Source: JASFJH01 sp050117725 (GTDB lineage: Bacteria > Pseudomonadota > Gammaproteobacteria > AKS1). Taken from it: 24,888 bases of DNA. Positions 1 to 9,437 of the stretch are shown here, in pieces. The stretch spans positions 1 to 24,888 of the forward strand of contig JASFME010000008.1 in assembly GCA_050117725.1 (NCBI GenBank), given 5' to 3'. The notes below the pieces were generated by a model. The model had not been told where the DNA came from. It did no database searches and was given only the letters and a program-made list of their open reading frames with translations. The position numbers and the translations under genes were made by a program. Every line of letters begins with the position of its first letter. The stretch's first letter is position 1.

Positions 1-1
1 C

Positions 2-667
2 CTTGATGCGATCATCGAGGAGCAGATTCGTGAAAGTGAGGCCGAGATCAAGGCGGAAGATGATGCCAAACCGGCCGCAGTAGCGGAGGCAGAGGCCGCG
101 GTAGATGTATGGGTGCTGGGTGCATCTATTGGTGGACCACAGTCGGTCAAGCGTTTTCTGGCAGCGATTAAAGAGCCGTTGCCGGTCAGTTTTGTACTGG
201 CGCAACATATCGGTGAGAATTTTGTCGGGCTGCTGGCCCGGCAACTCGACCACATCACGGCAATGAATGTAATGTCGGCTCAGGAAGGGCATTTATTGCG
301 GCATAATGATGTGATCATTGCACCGGTAAATGAGCGCGTTGCGATTAACAAGCAGGGCGTTATTGAGTTAAGGCCTGTCAATTTCGAAAGTATTTACAGC
401 CCGTCAATTGATGCGGTGATGACGGATATCTGCCTGCGCTACGGCACACATACCAGCACAATTATGTTCAGCGGTATGGGTAATGACGGTGTGCGTGGCT
501 CACAGTTGGTCGCTGCACGGGGTGGCCATGTCTGGGCGCAGGATTCAGACAGTTGTGTCATCAGCAGTATGCCGGATTCATCACGGCGTGCGGGAATTGT
601 CAGTTTTACAGGCACGCCAGAACAACTGGCCAGTCATGTTGTTGAGTATTTCAGGGAGCAAGGCTGA
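2..667 (+). CDS. chpB: CheB-type protein-glutamate methylesterase, ChpB-like (5' partial)
   Basis: This is the C-terminal part of a chemotaxis methylesterase, which removes methyl groups from chemoreceptor glutamates. The frame is open to the window edge, so the start and any receiver domain lie outside; the GTG at 113 is internal. The first ~36 visible residues are an Ala/Glu-rich linker. The CheB catalytic domain follows, with the expected triad: Ser42 in GASIGG, His69 in AQHIGE and Asp162 in GMGNDG (numbered from the first visible codon). The stop at 665-667 is two bases before the CheW-like gene, so the two are co-transcribed. A CheB followed directly by a lone CheW-like protein matches the chpB-chpC order of the Pseudomonas Chp/Pil (type IV pilus, twitching) cluster, so I expect a chpA-like kinase upstream. 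That assignment is inference; the CheB family call is secure. Confidence 0.88.
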   Translation, partial: LDAIIEEQIRESEAEIKAEDDAKPAAVAEAEAAVDVWVLGASIGGPQSVKRFLAAIKEPLPVSFVLAQHIGENFVGLLARQLDHITAMNVMSAQEGHLLRHNDVIIAPVNERVAINKQGVIELRPVNFESIYSPSIDAVMTDICLRYGTHTSTIMFSGMGNDGVRGSQLVAARGGHVWAQDSDSCVISSMPDSSRRAGIVSFTGTPEQLASHVVEYFREQG

Positions 668-669
668 AT

Positions 670-1155
670 ATGAGTACTGTACAGGCAACAGTTGCAAGCC
701 AGATGATTCCGCTTGAGGGTGAACATTTGTTGTTGCCCAATACAGCTATTGCCGAAATCATTGGCCATACCAAGGCAGAGCCGCTGCCGGATTCGCTGAA
801 GAATACCCCGGACTGGCTGATAGGCATGCTGGCATGGCGCGGGGTCTCCATACCATTAGTGAGCCTGGAAACGCTTATGGGCGGCAAAATTGCCGAGCCG
901 AGCCCGCGGGCCCGCATTGCCGTCATCAACGCGATTGGTGGCAAGGCCAAGAGCGCGTTTTTTGCCGTTGCGACACAGGGCATCCCGCGGCTGGTCAGTG
1001 TCAGCAAGGAACGCATCAATCCTGTCGATGATAACCAGCAGTCCGGTACGGGCGTGCATTGTCACGTGGTGATTGACGGCGAGACAGCGATGATCCCGAA
1101 TATCGAGGAAATCGAGACGCAACTGGCCAGGGTTTTTAAAGCCAGCGGCAAATAA
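670..1155 (+). CDS. chpC: CheW-like coupling protein, ChpC-like
   Basis: A 161-residue protein made of one CheW-like domain, which scaffolds a CheA-type kinase to a chemoreceptor. Visible features are the N-terminal strand with LLLPNTAIAEII, the loop PDWLIGMLAWRGVSIPLVSLE (the CheW 'G..L.WRG..IP...L' motif, residues ~48-70), and a C-terminal half ending in the MIPNIEEIE segment typical of the fold. The start ATG lies two bases after the upstream stop, so translation is probably coupled. Together with the preceding CheB domain it resembles ChpB-ChpC of the type IV pilus chemosensory system. The alternative is PilI or a generic CheW; the partner kinase is out of view. The gene ends 20 bp from the convergent rsmE, and no convincing intrinsic terminator lies between them. 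Confidence 0.82.
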   Translation: MSTVQATVASQMIPLEGEHLLLPNTAIAEIIGHTKAEPLPDSLKNTPDWLIGMLAWRGVSIPLVSLETLMGGKIAEPSPRARIAVINAIGGKAKSAFFAVATQGIPRLVSVSKERINPVDDNQQSGTGVHCHVVIDGETAMIPNIEEIETQLARVFKASGK

Positions 1156-1175
1156 AGCCGGGTGTTCAAAACATC

Positions 1176-1907
1176 CTAGGCGTTCAAATCGCCTCGCAAC
1201 AATTGTAAACAGGCCAGTGCAGTCAGCGCGGCGGTTTCGGTACGCAGGATGCGTGGCCCGAGACGACAGGCCGTATAGCCGGCACGCATCGCGTGTTGGC
1301 ATTCTGCTTCAGTCAGGCCACCTTCGGGGCCAATCAATAAGCTCGTCGTTACGGCCTGCATCGTATCGCGCAACCCCCTGTCGCTGCCCGGGTGCAGCAG
1401 CAGGCGTTGTTCCGCATCATCGTTATCCAGCCATACTTCAAGTGAACAGGGCACAAGCAGTTCCGGCAGACGGTTGCGACCACTTTGTTCACAGGCGCTG
1501 CGTATCACGCCACGCCAGTGATGCAGACGGGAGTCGAGTCGCTCACCCTTCAGGTTTACCACAGTACGTTCGCAGAATACCGGGGCGATGCGTGTGACCC
1601 CCAGTTCGGTGGCCTTTTGCAGGGTGTAGTCCATACGCTCGCCACGCGAGATGCCCTGTACGAGGGTGATGTTCAGCGGCGATTCGATATCCACATCATG
1701 AAACTCGGCAATCTCGAGCACACCATTGCGTTTGTGTAATTCTGTGATGGTGCCGGTGTACTCACCGCCCTGACCGTTAAATACGGTTACTTGCATACCT
1801 GGTTTCAGGCGCAGGACCCGGGAGACGTAGTTCAATACTTCATCTTCCAGCATCACGCGCTGGCCGGTTGCCAGTGGGCTGTCGAGATAGAGGCGGGAAA
1901 TACGCAT
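1176..1907 (-). CDS. rsmE: 16S rRNA (uracil-1498-N3)-methyltransferase
   Basis: A 243-residue SPOUT-class methyltransferase that uses SAM to methylate N3 of U1498 in 16S rRNA, a residue in the decoding region of the small ribosomal subunit. The N-terminal PUA-like RNA-binding part (residues 1-70) begins RISRLYLDSPL. The C-terminal trefoil-knot SAM site shows the family signatures GPEGGLTEAE (193-202) and LGPRILRTETA (216-226). The length is normal for RsmE. It is the last gene of a minus-strand run metK-ahcY-metF-rsmE, but 171 bp of repeat-like DNA separates it from metF, so it may have its own promoter. Confidence 0.96.
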   Translation of the reverse strand: MRISRLYLDSPLATGQRVMLEDEVLNYVSRVLRLKPGMQVTVFNGQGGEYTGTITELHKRNGVLEIAEFHDVDIESPLNITLVQGISRGERMDYTLQKATELGVTRIAPVFCERTVVNLKGERLDSRLHHWRGVIRSACEQSGRNRLPELLVPCSLEVWLDNDDAEQRLLLHPGSDRGLRDTMQAVTTSLLIGPEGGLTEAECQHAMRAGYTACRLGPRILRTETAALTALACLQLLRGDLNA

Positions 1908-1909
1908 AA

Positions 1910-2076
1910 AAATTGCTGATGGCTGAATGATAATTGATGATTATTTACCATCGATTAGCAATCGGCAATCAATAACTTACAAAAATAAAATCATTAATTA
2001 ACTGTTCAGGCAGCGGCGTATGATCGTTGGTGATGTATTTTCATTCATCAATCCGCAATCATAAATCTGCAATTTC
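1910..2076. repeat. AT-rich intergenic repeat with inverted ends, ATTGATGA/AATCGGCAATC type
   Basis: The gap between metF and rsmE is filled by repeated variants of two short words and their complements: TTGCTGAT, ATTGATGATT, GATTAGCAATCGGCAATCAAT, and at the far end CATTCATCAATCCGCAATCATAAATC. The left part (1910-1945) and right part (2040-2076) are imperfect inverted copies (TTGCTGAT..TGATGA against TCATCAAT..GCAAT). A smaller inversion is nested at 1936-1975 (ATTGATGATT against AATCGGCAATCAAT). There is no plausible ORF. I recall similar sequences between genes of unrelated bacteria, but that is memory, not a search. Mobility and function are unknown. Confidence 0.55.
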
Positions 2077-2078
2077 AC

Positions 2079-2918
2079 TTAGAGTCCCAGTTCTTTGCAT
2101 AGCCGCACCGTCGGTTCAGCACGGTTCATACTGTAGAAATGCAGGCCCGGCGCACCGGCATCGAGCAACTGTTCGCACAATTGCAGGGTGACGTCGAAGC
2201 CAAAGTCACGAATCGCATCGAGATCATCGCCATAACCTTCCAGCCGTGTTGTGATCCAGCGCGGGATCTCTGCGCCGCAGCCTGCCGAGAAACGGGCAAG
2301 CTGTTTGTAATTGGTGATAGGCATGATGCCGGGCACGATCGGGATCGCCACCCCGAGTCGCCCGCAATCCTCGACGAAACGTACCCAGGCGTCGGCATTA
2401 AAGAAGTACTGCGTGATGGCGGAACTGGCGCCCGCTTCGACCTTGCCGACAAAGTGCAGAAGATCCTCCTGCATGCTGCCGGCTTGCGGATGCATCTCCG
2501 GGTACGCGGCGACTTCTATGTGAAAGTGTCCTCCGGTTTCACCGCGAATGAACTCGACGAGTTCGTTGGCATAGCGAAACTCTCCGGGATCACTCATGCC
2601 TTCAGGCAAGTCACCGCGCAGGGCAACAAGCCGTGATATACCGGCATCCATGTACTGCTGGAGTAGCCCGGCAATTTTAGATTTTGTCGAACCAATGCAG
2701 GTAATGTGCGGTACGGCCGGGATACCGTGTTGCATGATTTGCTGCACGGTATCGAAGGTCCCTTCCTGCGTCGTCGCGCCAGCACCATAGGTGCAGGAGA
2801 TGTATTCCGGGTTGATCGATTTCAGCGCGGCGAGCGTGTCTTCAAGATTATCCCGACCCTTATCGGTCTTTGGTGGGAAAAACTCGGCGCTGAAGGAGGC
2901 TTTTTCTGTAGTATTCAT
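2079..2918 (-). CDS. metF: 5,10-methylenetetrahydrofolate reductase
   Basis: MetF is a FAD enzyme that reduces methylene-THF to 5-methyl-THF, the methyl donor for methionine synthesis from homocysteine. The N-terminus reads FSAEFFPPKT, the family's first strand (EFFPP). Later come YGAGATT, the substrate and flavin-loop residues around ALRGDLPEG, and the IPGIMPI motif near residue ~200. I chose the ATG at 2918 (279 residues). An in-frame ATG at 2954 would add 12 residues (PHTSRLTCQAQ), but those codons lie in the flanking GTGAGG repeat. The Shine-Dalgarno is weak at both starts. The gene sits downstream of ahcY in the same direction with only a repeat between them, consistent with a methyl-cycle operon. 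Confidence 0.95.
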   Translation of the reverse strand: MNTTEKASFSAEFFPPKTDKGRDNLEDTLAALKSINPEYISCTYGAGATTQEGTFDTVQQIMQHGIPAVPHITCIGSTKSKIAGLLQQYMDAGISRLVALRGDLPEGMSDPGEFRYANELVEFIRGETGGHFHIEVAAYPEMHPQAGSMQEDLLHFVGKVEAGASSAITQYFFNADAWVRFVEDCGRLGVAIPIVPGIMPITNYKQLARFSAGCGAEIPRWITTRLEGYGDDLDAIRDFGFDVTLQLCEQLLDAGAPGLHFYSMNRAEPTVRLCKELGL

Positions 2919-2936
2919 TTGTGCCTGACAGGTAAG

Positions 2937-3000
2937 GCGTGAGGTGTGAGGCATAAGGTGAGGAGTGAACTCCTCACGCCTTACGCCTCACTCCTGACGA
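2937..3000. repeat. Long imperfect palindrome of the GTGAGGAGTGAGGCGT type
   Basis: The ahcY-metF gap is almost wholly a palindrome centred near 2973. The core GTGAGGAGT-GA-ACTCCTCAC is perfect over 9 bp each side, and the arms continue imperfectly to about 30 bp each (GTGAGGCATAAGG against CCTTACGCCTCAC). Each arm is built of tandem variants of GTGAGGNGT. In RNA it would form a long hairpin between the ahcY and metF coding regions. It has no U-tract, so it is not a normal intrinsic terminator. It could instead affect mRNA stability or processing within the operon, but nothing here proves that. Confidence 0.7.
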
Positions 3001-3001
3001 A

Positions 3002-4411
<1,410 letters not shown>

Positions 4412-4439
4412 CACTCATTCTCCTGTTCCAGCTAGTGAA

Positions 4440-4519
4440 TGAGCGCCGTTGTTTCCGGTTAGGAAGTTGTCGCCTGAGCCTGACCCCGTACTATGCGGGG
4501 CTGCAGCGCCCCTCAGCGC
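4440..4519 (-). promoter_or_regulatory. SAH riboswitch in the ahcY leader
   Basis: On the minus strand the leader carries the SAH-riboswitch core in order. GAGGGGCGCTGCA lies at 4514-4502. A hairpin of CCCCG/CGGGG with loop CATAGTA is at 4500-4484. CAGGCTCA is at 4482-4475. ACGGCGCTCA ends at 4440. P1 forms between CGCTGAG (4518-4512) and CTCAGGCG (4478-4471). The pseudoknot GGGCGC (4511-4506) pairs with GCGCTC (4446-4441) in six pairs with one G-U. This matches the Ralstonia-type aptamer as I recall it (GAGGAGCGCUGCA, CAGGCUCGU, ACGGCGCUCA). The class is known to turn expression on when SAH binds and sits before ahcY in beta- and gammaproteobacteria. The Shine-Dalgarno lies about 20 nt beyond the pseudoknot. 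Confidence 0.93.
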
Positions 4520-4526
4520 GACAAGA

Positions 4527-4554
4527 TGTATATTGTAAACATAAAACCGGGCAA
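4527..4554 (-). promoter_or_regulatory. Probable sigma-70 promoter for ahcY
   Basis: On the minus strand TTGCCC (4554-4549) is followed after 16 bp by TATACA (4532-4527). This puts the start about 6-8 nt later, at the 5' edge of the SAH aptamer, as expected if the riboswitch begins the transcript. An overlapping alternative uses TACAAT as the -10 box. Confidence 0.5.
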
Positions 4555-4624
4555 TCGTGAAAACTGCATGAAGAATTTTTACCATTCTCTGTGCAGTCCC
4601 ACGCATGCCCGGGCGATCTTCGGC

Positions 4625-5782
<1,158 letters not shown>

Positions 5783-5799
5783 TGTTGTAAATTCCTCGT

Positions 5800-5834
5800 A
5801 AAAAAACCCGCTTTAGCTGGACTAAAGCGGGTTT
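5800..5834 (-). terminator. Intrinsic terminator in the metK leader (riboswitch expression platform)
   Basis: On the minus strand the arms AACCCGCTTTAG and CTAAAGCGGGTT form a perfect 12-bp stem with a 5-nt loop (TCCAG), followed at once by a run of T residues at 5806-5800. It lies between the promoter and the metK start codon, so it can only act as an attenuator. Its 5' arm can instead pair with an upstream copy of the 3' arm: GGCTAAAGCG (5864-5855) with CGCTTTAGTC (5829-5820), 10 bp including one G-U. That upstream copy is part of the SAM-II aptamer's 3' strand. The two states are therefore mutually exclusive: aptamer plus terminator, or antiterminator. Confidence 0.9.
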
Positions 5835-5851
5835 GGGAATCTCTGTCTGTT

Positions 5852-5906
5852 CCTCGCTTTAGCCGCATTTATTAAGCGCCCGCAATCTGAATTCAAATCG
5901 GCGCTG
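5852..5906 (-). promoter_or_regulatory. SAM-II riboswitch aptamer in the metK leader
   Basis: On the minus strand P1 pairs AGCGCC (5905-5900) with GGCGCT (5880-5875), enclosing a loop that begins GATTTG and ends ATTGCG. After P1 comes TTAATAAATGCGGCTAAAGCGAGGA. The words GATTTG, TTGC, AATAAATG and GGCTAAAG, in this order and spacing, are the conserved core of the SAM-II H-type pseudoknot as I know it from alphaproteobacterial met leaders and an environmental metX example. A loop-to-tail pairing TTGCG with TGCGG is possible, with compensating wobble pairs. The transcript would start ~5-8 nt upstream of P1. SAM binding should hold the GGCTAAAGCG strand, which otherwise forms the antiterminator, so SAM should favour termination before metK. 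Confidence 0.88.
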
Positions 5907-5916
5907 TTGGACAGTG

Positions 5917-5944
5917 ATTATAAATGGCTTGCCGTATAAGTCAA
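5917..5944 (-). promoter_or_regulatory. Sigma-70 promoter for metK
   Basis: On the minus strand TTGACT (5944-5939) and a consensus TATAAT (5922-5917) are separated by 16 bp. The predicted start is near 5910, just before the first P1 strand of the SAM-II aptamer. This gives a leader of about 125 nt to the metK ATG. It is the strongest promoter match I see in the window. Confidence 0.85.
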
Positions 5945-5982
5945 AGCCGTTAATAGTTTTATCATGGCCTTGTTCGTCCGGG

Positions 5983-6012
5983 CAAAAGAAAGGGCGCTGC
6001 AAAGCAGCGCCC
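5983..6012 (-). terminator. Intrinsic terminator after the PhnD-like gene
   Basis: On the minus strand GGGCGCTGC-TTT-GCAGCGCCC (6012-5992) forms a 9-bp GC-rich stem followed by TTTCTTTT. It begins 36 bp after the stop codon of the PhnD-like gene and separates it from the metK promoter. Confidence 0.85.
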
Positions 6013-6047
6013 CGGTTCGTGGAGGCAAACCACGTGGAGTAGCTGAA

Positions 6048-6833
6048 TCAGTAGCCCCAGGTTCCTTCCAGGAGCTTTGCATAGCCGTTATAGGTTTTCG
6101 CTGAAGTGGCCTCGAATGACGGGAAGTTGATGGCTTCCAGCATCTTTTGCCCGGCAGGGGTGTTGCTGGCATTCACCAGTGCGTTGCGTATGGCGTTTTG
6201 TACGTCGGCCGGTACACGTGGCGATGCCGAGATCGCCGTGTGTGGAACCTGAGCGGTCGTTGTAATCGTAATAAGCTGTGGATAGGCGCCCACCAGCGGT
6301 GTCGGCACCATGGCGCCGACGGCCTTGCCCTCGAGTACCTTGTTGATTGAATCAATCGAGTTGTTGACTTCAACGATGGCCGGCTGGCGCAAAGGGTTCG
6401 GGAACATCTCCTCGACGCGTAGCATACCGAGGCTCGGCGAGCCAATAGTCGCAATGGATTTGCCTATCATTTCCGAGGCATCAAGCACATCGGCATTTTC
6501 ACCGGTCACCAGTGTGTAGGATACGACTTCGGCGCGTTTTGCCAGCACCTTGTAGTCCATACGTTGTAATCGGTAATCGGTAAGGTGCGCCGCATCAAGA
6601 ATGATGTCGTACTTGTTGCCCTTCTTCATCGTTTCCCAGTAGGTCAGGAAGTTGATGGCCGTGATGAGTTTGATGTCGTGTCCTGTTTGCTGCGACAGGT
6701 ACTGGGTCAGCGGTTCAAAGGCTTTCCTGGTCTGATCCGGTGGCAGGATCGGTTGGACGACAAAGTTATAGGTTGCGGCTTGTGCGCCGAGAGACGCAAG
6801 TGCCAGCCAGAGTCCCAATATCATGGCACGCAT
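6048..6833 (-). CDS. PhnD-type periplasmic substrate-binding protein
   Basis: A 261-residue exported protein of the phosphate/phosphite/phosphonate ABC-transporter binding-protein family. A signal peptide is clear: MRAM, a hydrophobic core ILGLWLALASLG, and a likely cut after AQA at residue 19. The mature protein starts YNFVVQPILPPDQTRKAFEPLTQYLSQQTGHDIKLI, the family's typical first lobe, and later has DIILDAAHLTDYRLQ and SLGMLRVEEMFPN segments. No permease or ATPase gene adjoins it, so the ligand cannot be read from context; many orphan members of this family are sensors or have other ligands. The ATG at 6833 follows AGAGG by 10 bases, and a TATAAT lies at 6867-6862 without an obvious -35 box. 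An intrinsic terminator follows, so it is probably monocistronic. Confidence 0.85.
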   Translation of the reverse strand: MRAMILGLWLALASLGAQAATYNFVVQPILPPDQTRKAFEPLTQYLSQQTGHDIKLITAINFLTYWETMKKGNKYDIILDAAHLTDYRLQRMDYKVLAKRAEVVSYTLVTGENADVLDASEMIGKSIATIGSPSLGMLRVEEMFPNPLRQPAIVEVNNSIDSINKVLEGKAVGAMVPTPLVGAYPQLITITTTAQVPHTAISASPRVPADVQNAIRNALVNASNTPAGQKMLEAINFPSFEATSAKTYNGYAKLLEGTWGY

Positions 6834-7405
6834 ATTAAACTAACCTCTTGAAAATAATAATATTATATTTGTAATAAAGAGACCTGCCCGCAATGACTGG
6901 CAGTGCACTCCAATCCTCCACATAGTACAAAAGTGTAGTCAGCGATCTGCGGGTTTGGCAAGGTAAAATCAGGTGTTTGGCCAACTTTATTTAAGTAAGC
7001 CGCCGGAAAAGCAGCAATATGTCCTGAAATCAGGGTAAAATCACGCGCCGCATCATTACAAATATTTATAGCGGCATTCATGATTTGCTGTAACTTGTTG
7101 TTTTTATAGCAGATTGTCACTATGGCGAGGCAGCAAGCGCGTGAATGGAGTTGCCGAGAGGCGGCGGGTAAGGGACAATACCGCCACTTTTATCCGCGGC
7201 ATAAGGCCAGCCGCAGGTTGGCATAGCGGAAACACGCAGGTTTGCCGAGGTACACCCTACGGAATATGGAATGTCTGGTCGCCGATTGTCCGGCGCCCGG
7301 GGTGTGGTGTTCTTTCGTTTTGCTGGCCGGTACAGAATTTTCGATATACACGGGTTACCCCGTTACGGGTGCTCAAGGATTTACAAACTAAAAAGGGGCA
7401 TTGCC
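6834..7405. other. 572-bp region without a recognised gene, between divergent phnD-like gene and tkt
   Basis: The left third (6834-7110) is AT-rich. It contains a minus-strand frame from GTG 7120 (or ATG 7081) to 6863 whose peptide (NDAARDFTLISGHIAAFPAAYLNK...) looks somewhat protein-like, but it has no Shine-Dalgarno and I recognise no family. The right part (7114-7360) is GC-rich with short self-complementary words and could be a tkt leader or a small RNA; I could not match it to 6S, RNase P, SRP or tmRNA. A weak promoter, TTGCTG (7320-7325) with GATATA (7343-7348) 17 bp away, would start a ~50-nt tkt leader. A plus-strand upstream extension of tkt from 7271 is also open, but its residues do not look like transketolase. 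Confidence 0.5.
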
Positions 7406-9400
7406 ATGTCTAATCCAAGTCGTCGCGATCTCGCCAATGCAGTTCGTGCACTCAGTATGGACGCTGTCCAGAAGGCCAAATCAGGTCACCCGGGTGCACC
7501 GATGGGTATGGCCGATATCGCCGAAGTGCTGTGGAACGATTTCATGCGGCACAACCCGGCCAATCCAGGGTGGTCGGATCGCGATCGTTTCGTCCTTTCC
7601 AATGGTCACGGTTCGATGCTGATCTATTCACTGTTGCACCTGACCGGTTACGAGCTGGGGATGGACGACCTGAAGAACTTCCGTCAGCTGCACTCGAAGA
7701 CGCCGGGGCACCCGGAGTACGGATATGCACCGGGCGTGGAAACGACCACGGGTCCGCTTGGCCAGGGCATTACCAACGGTGTCGGCATGGCGATTGCGGA
7801 ACGCGCACTGGCGGCTGAATTCAACCGCCCGGGCCATGACATCGTCAACCACAACACCTATGTATTCATGGGTGACGGCTGCCTCATGGAAGGTATCTCG
7901 CACGAGGCCTGTTCACTGGCCGGCGTACTCGGGCTGGGCAACCTGATCGCGTTTTGGGATGACAATGGCATCTCTATCGATGGTCACGTGGAAGGCTGGT
8001 TTACTGACGATACGCCGAAGCGTTTCGAAGCCTATGGCTGGCACGTGATCCGTGATGTCGATGGTCACGATCCGGAAGCGATCAAGAATGCCATCGAGCA
8101 GGCCAGGGCCATGACCGACGAGCCGACCCTGATCTGCTGCAAGACCACCATCGGTTTTGGTTCACCGAACAAGGCCGGCAGCCACGCCTGCCACGGTGCG
8201 CCGCTGGGCCAGGAAGAAATCAACCTGACCAAGGCCGCGCTGGGCTGGGATCATGAGGCCTTCGAAGTGCCTGCCGATATTTACCACGGCTGGGATGCGA
8301 AGGAAGCCGGCGCTGCGGCAGAGAAGGCCTGGAACGACAAATTTGCGGCCTACAAGGCCGAGTTCCCGGAACTGGCCGCCGAGTATGAGCGTCGCATGGC
8401 CGGTGAACTGCCGGCTGACTGGGCAGCGAAATCCGCCGAGTTTATCGCCAGTGTCAATGACAAGGCGGAAGGGCCGGCGACACGCAAGGCCTCTCTGGAT
8501 TCAATTGAAGCCTACTCACCGCTCGTACCGGAGCTGTTCGGTGGCTCGGCTGACCTGGGTTGCTCGAACCTGACCGAATGGTCCGGTTACAAGCCGATGC
8601 GCAAGGACAAACCGCTGAGTAACTACATCAACTATGGTGTGCGTGAATTCGGCATGTCGGCAATCATGAACGGCATCGCCCTGCACGGCGGCCTGGTGCC
8701 GTTCGGCGCAACCTTCCTCATGTTCTCTGAATATGCGCGTAATGCACTGCGCATGGCGGCGCTCATGAAGATCCAGAGCATCTTCGTCTTTACGCATGAT
8801 TCAATCGGTCTCGGTGAAGATGGTCCGACCCACCAGCCGATTGAGCAGATCCCGACACTGCGCATGATCCCGAACATGGCCGTATGGCGTCCATGTGATG
8901 CAGTTGAGTCAGCCGTATGCTGGCAACAGGCGATTGAGCGTCAGGATGGTCCTTCAACCCTGATCTTCTCGCGCCAGGGGCTGCCGCACCAGACACGTAG
9001 CGCGGAGCAGATCGAAGCGATCAAGAAGGGTGGTTACGTGCTCAAGGATTGTGACGGTACCCCGGATGCCATCATCATCGCGACCGGTTCTGAAGTTGCC
9101 CTGGCAATGGGGGCAGCAGAGGCAATGAGCGGCAAGAAGATCCGTGTCGTCTCCATGCCTTCGACTGACGCCTTTGAGGCGCAGGACGATGCCTACCGTG
9201 AATCAGTACTGCCGGCGGCCGTTACCGCACGTGTTGCCGTGGAAGCGGCGGTCACTGATGGCTGGTACAAGTACGTCGGCATGAACGGCAAGGTGGTGGG
9301 TATTAACCGTTTCGGTGAATCTGCCCCGGCCGATCAGCTGTTCGAAGAATTTGGCTTCACCGTGGATAACGTTGTGAAGGCCGTTGAATCAGTTTTGTAA
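7406..9400 (+). CDS. tkt: Transketolase
   Basis: A thiamine-pyrophosphate enzyme that moves two-carbon ketol units between sugar phosphates in the pentose phosphate and Calvin pathways. The 664-residue length equals E. coli TktA. I chose ATG 7406 (MSNPSRRDLANAVRALSMD), eight bases after AAAGGGG. A longer frame to 7271 adds 45 residues with no family resemblance. Visible sites are GHPGAPMG (27-34), LSNGHGSMLIY (64-74), GPLGQG (116-121), and the TPP/Mg motif GDGCLMEG (156-163). Later come DSIGLGEDGPTHQP and the pyrimidine-domain IRVVSMPS region. It is the first gene of tkt-gap-pgk-pyk-fba, all on the plus strand, and gap follows after 37 bp. Confidence 0.97.
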   Translation: MSNPSRRDLANAVRALSMDAVQKAKSGHPGAPMGMADIAEVLWNDFMRHNPANPGWSDRDRFVLSNGHGSMLIYSLLHLTGYELGMDDLKNFRQLHSKTPGHPEYGYAPGVETTTGPLGQGITNGVGMAIAERALAAEFNRPGHDIVNHNTYVFMGDGCLMEGISHEACSLAGVLGLGNLIAFWDDNGISIDGHVEGWFTDDTPKRFEAYGWHVIRDVDGHDPEAIKNAIEQARAMTDEPTLICCKTTIGFGSPNKAGSHACHGAPLGQEEINLTKAALGWDHEAFEVPADIYHGWDAKEAGAAAEKAWNDKFAAYKAEFPELAAEYERRMAGELPADWAAKSAEFIASVNDKAEGPATRKASLDSIEAYSPLVPELFGGSADLGCSNLTEWSGYKPMRKDKPLSNYINYGVREFGMSAIMNGIALHGGLVPFGATFLMFSEYARNALRMAALMKIQSIFVFTHDSIGLGEDGPTHQPIEQIPTLRMIPNMAVWRPCDAVESAVCWQQAIERQDGPSTLIFSRQGLPHQTRSAEQIEAIKKGGYVLKDCDGTPDAIIIATGSEVALAMGAAEAMSGKKIRVVSMPSTDAFEAQDDAYRESVLPAAVTARVAVEAAVTDGWYKYVGMNGKVVGINRFGESAPADQLFEEFGFTVDNVVKAVESVL

Positions 9401-9437
9401 TTCAAGTTTGAAACCTTAAGTAAGGGAGATAGACAAA

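Noticed and set aside
2919..2954. Longer MetF start at 2954
   Set aside because: The extra codons lie in the GTGAGG repeat and lack similarity to MetF N-termini, though it cannot be excluded.
7271..7405. N-terminal extension of transketolase
   Set aside because: The 45 extra residues are rich in Arg and aromatic residues unlike the family, and the strong Shine-Dalgarno is at the ATG 7406.
7114..7413. 99-residue plus-strand ORF upstream of tkt
   Set aside because: No ribosome-binding site and composition unlike a protein; it overlaps the tkt leader and start.
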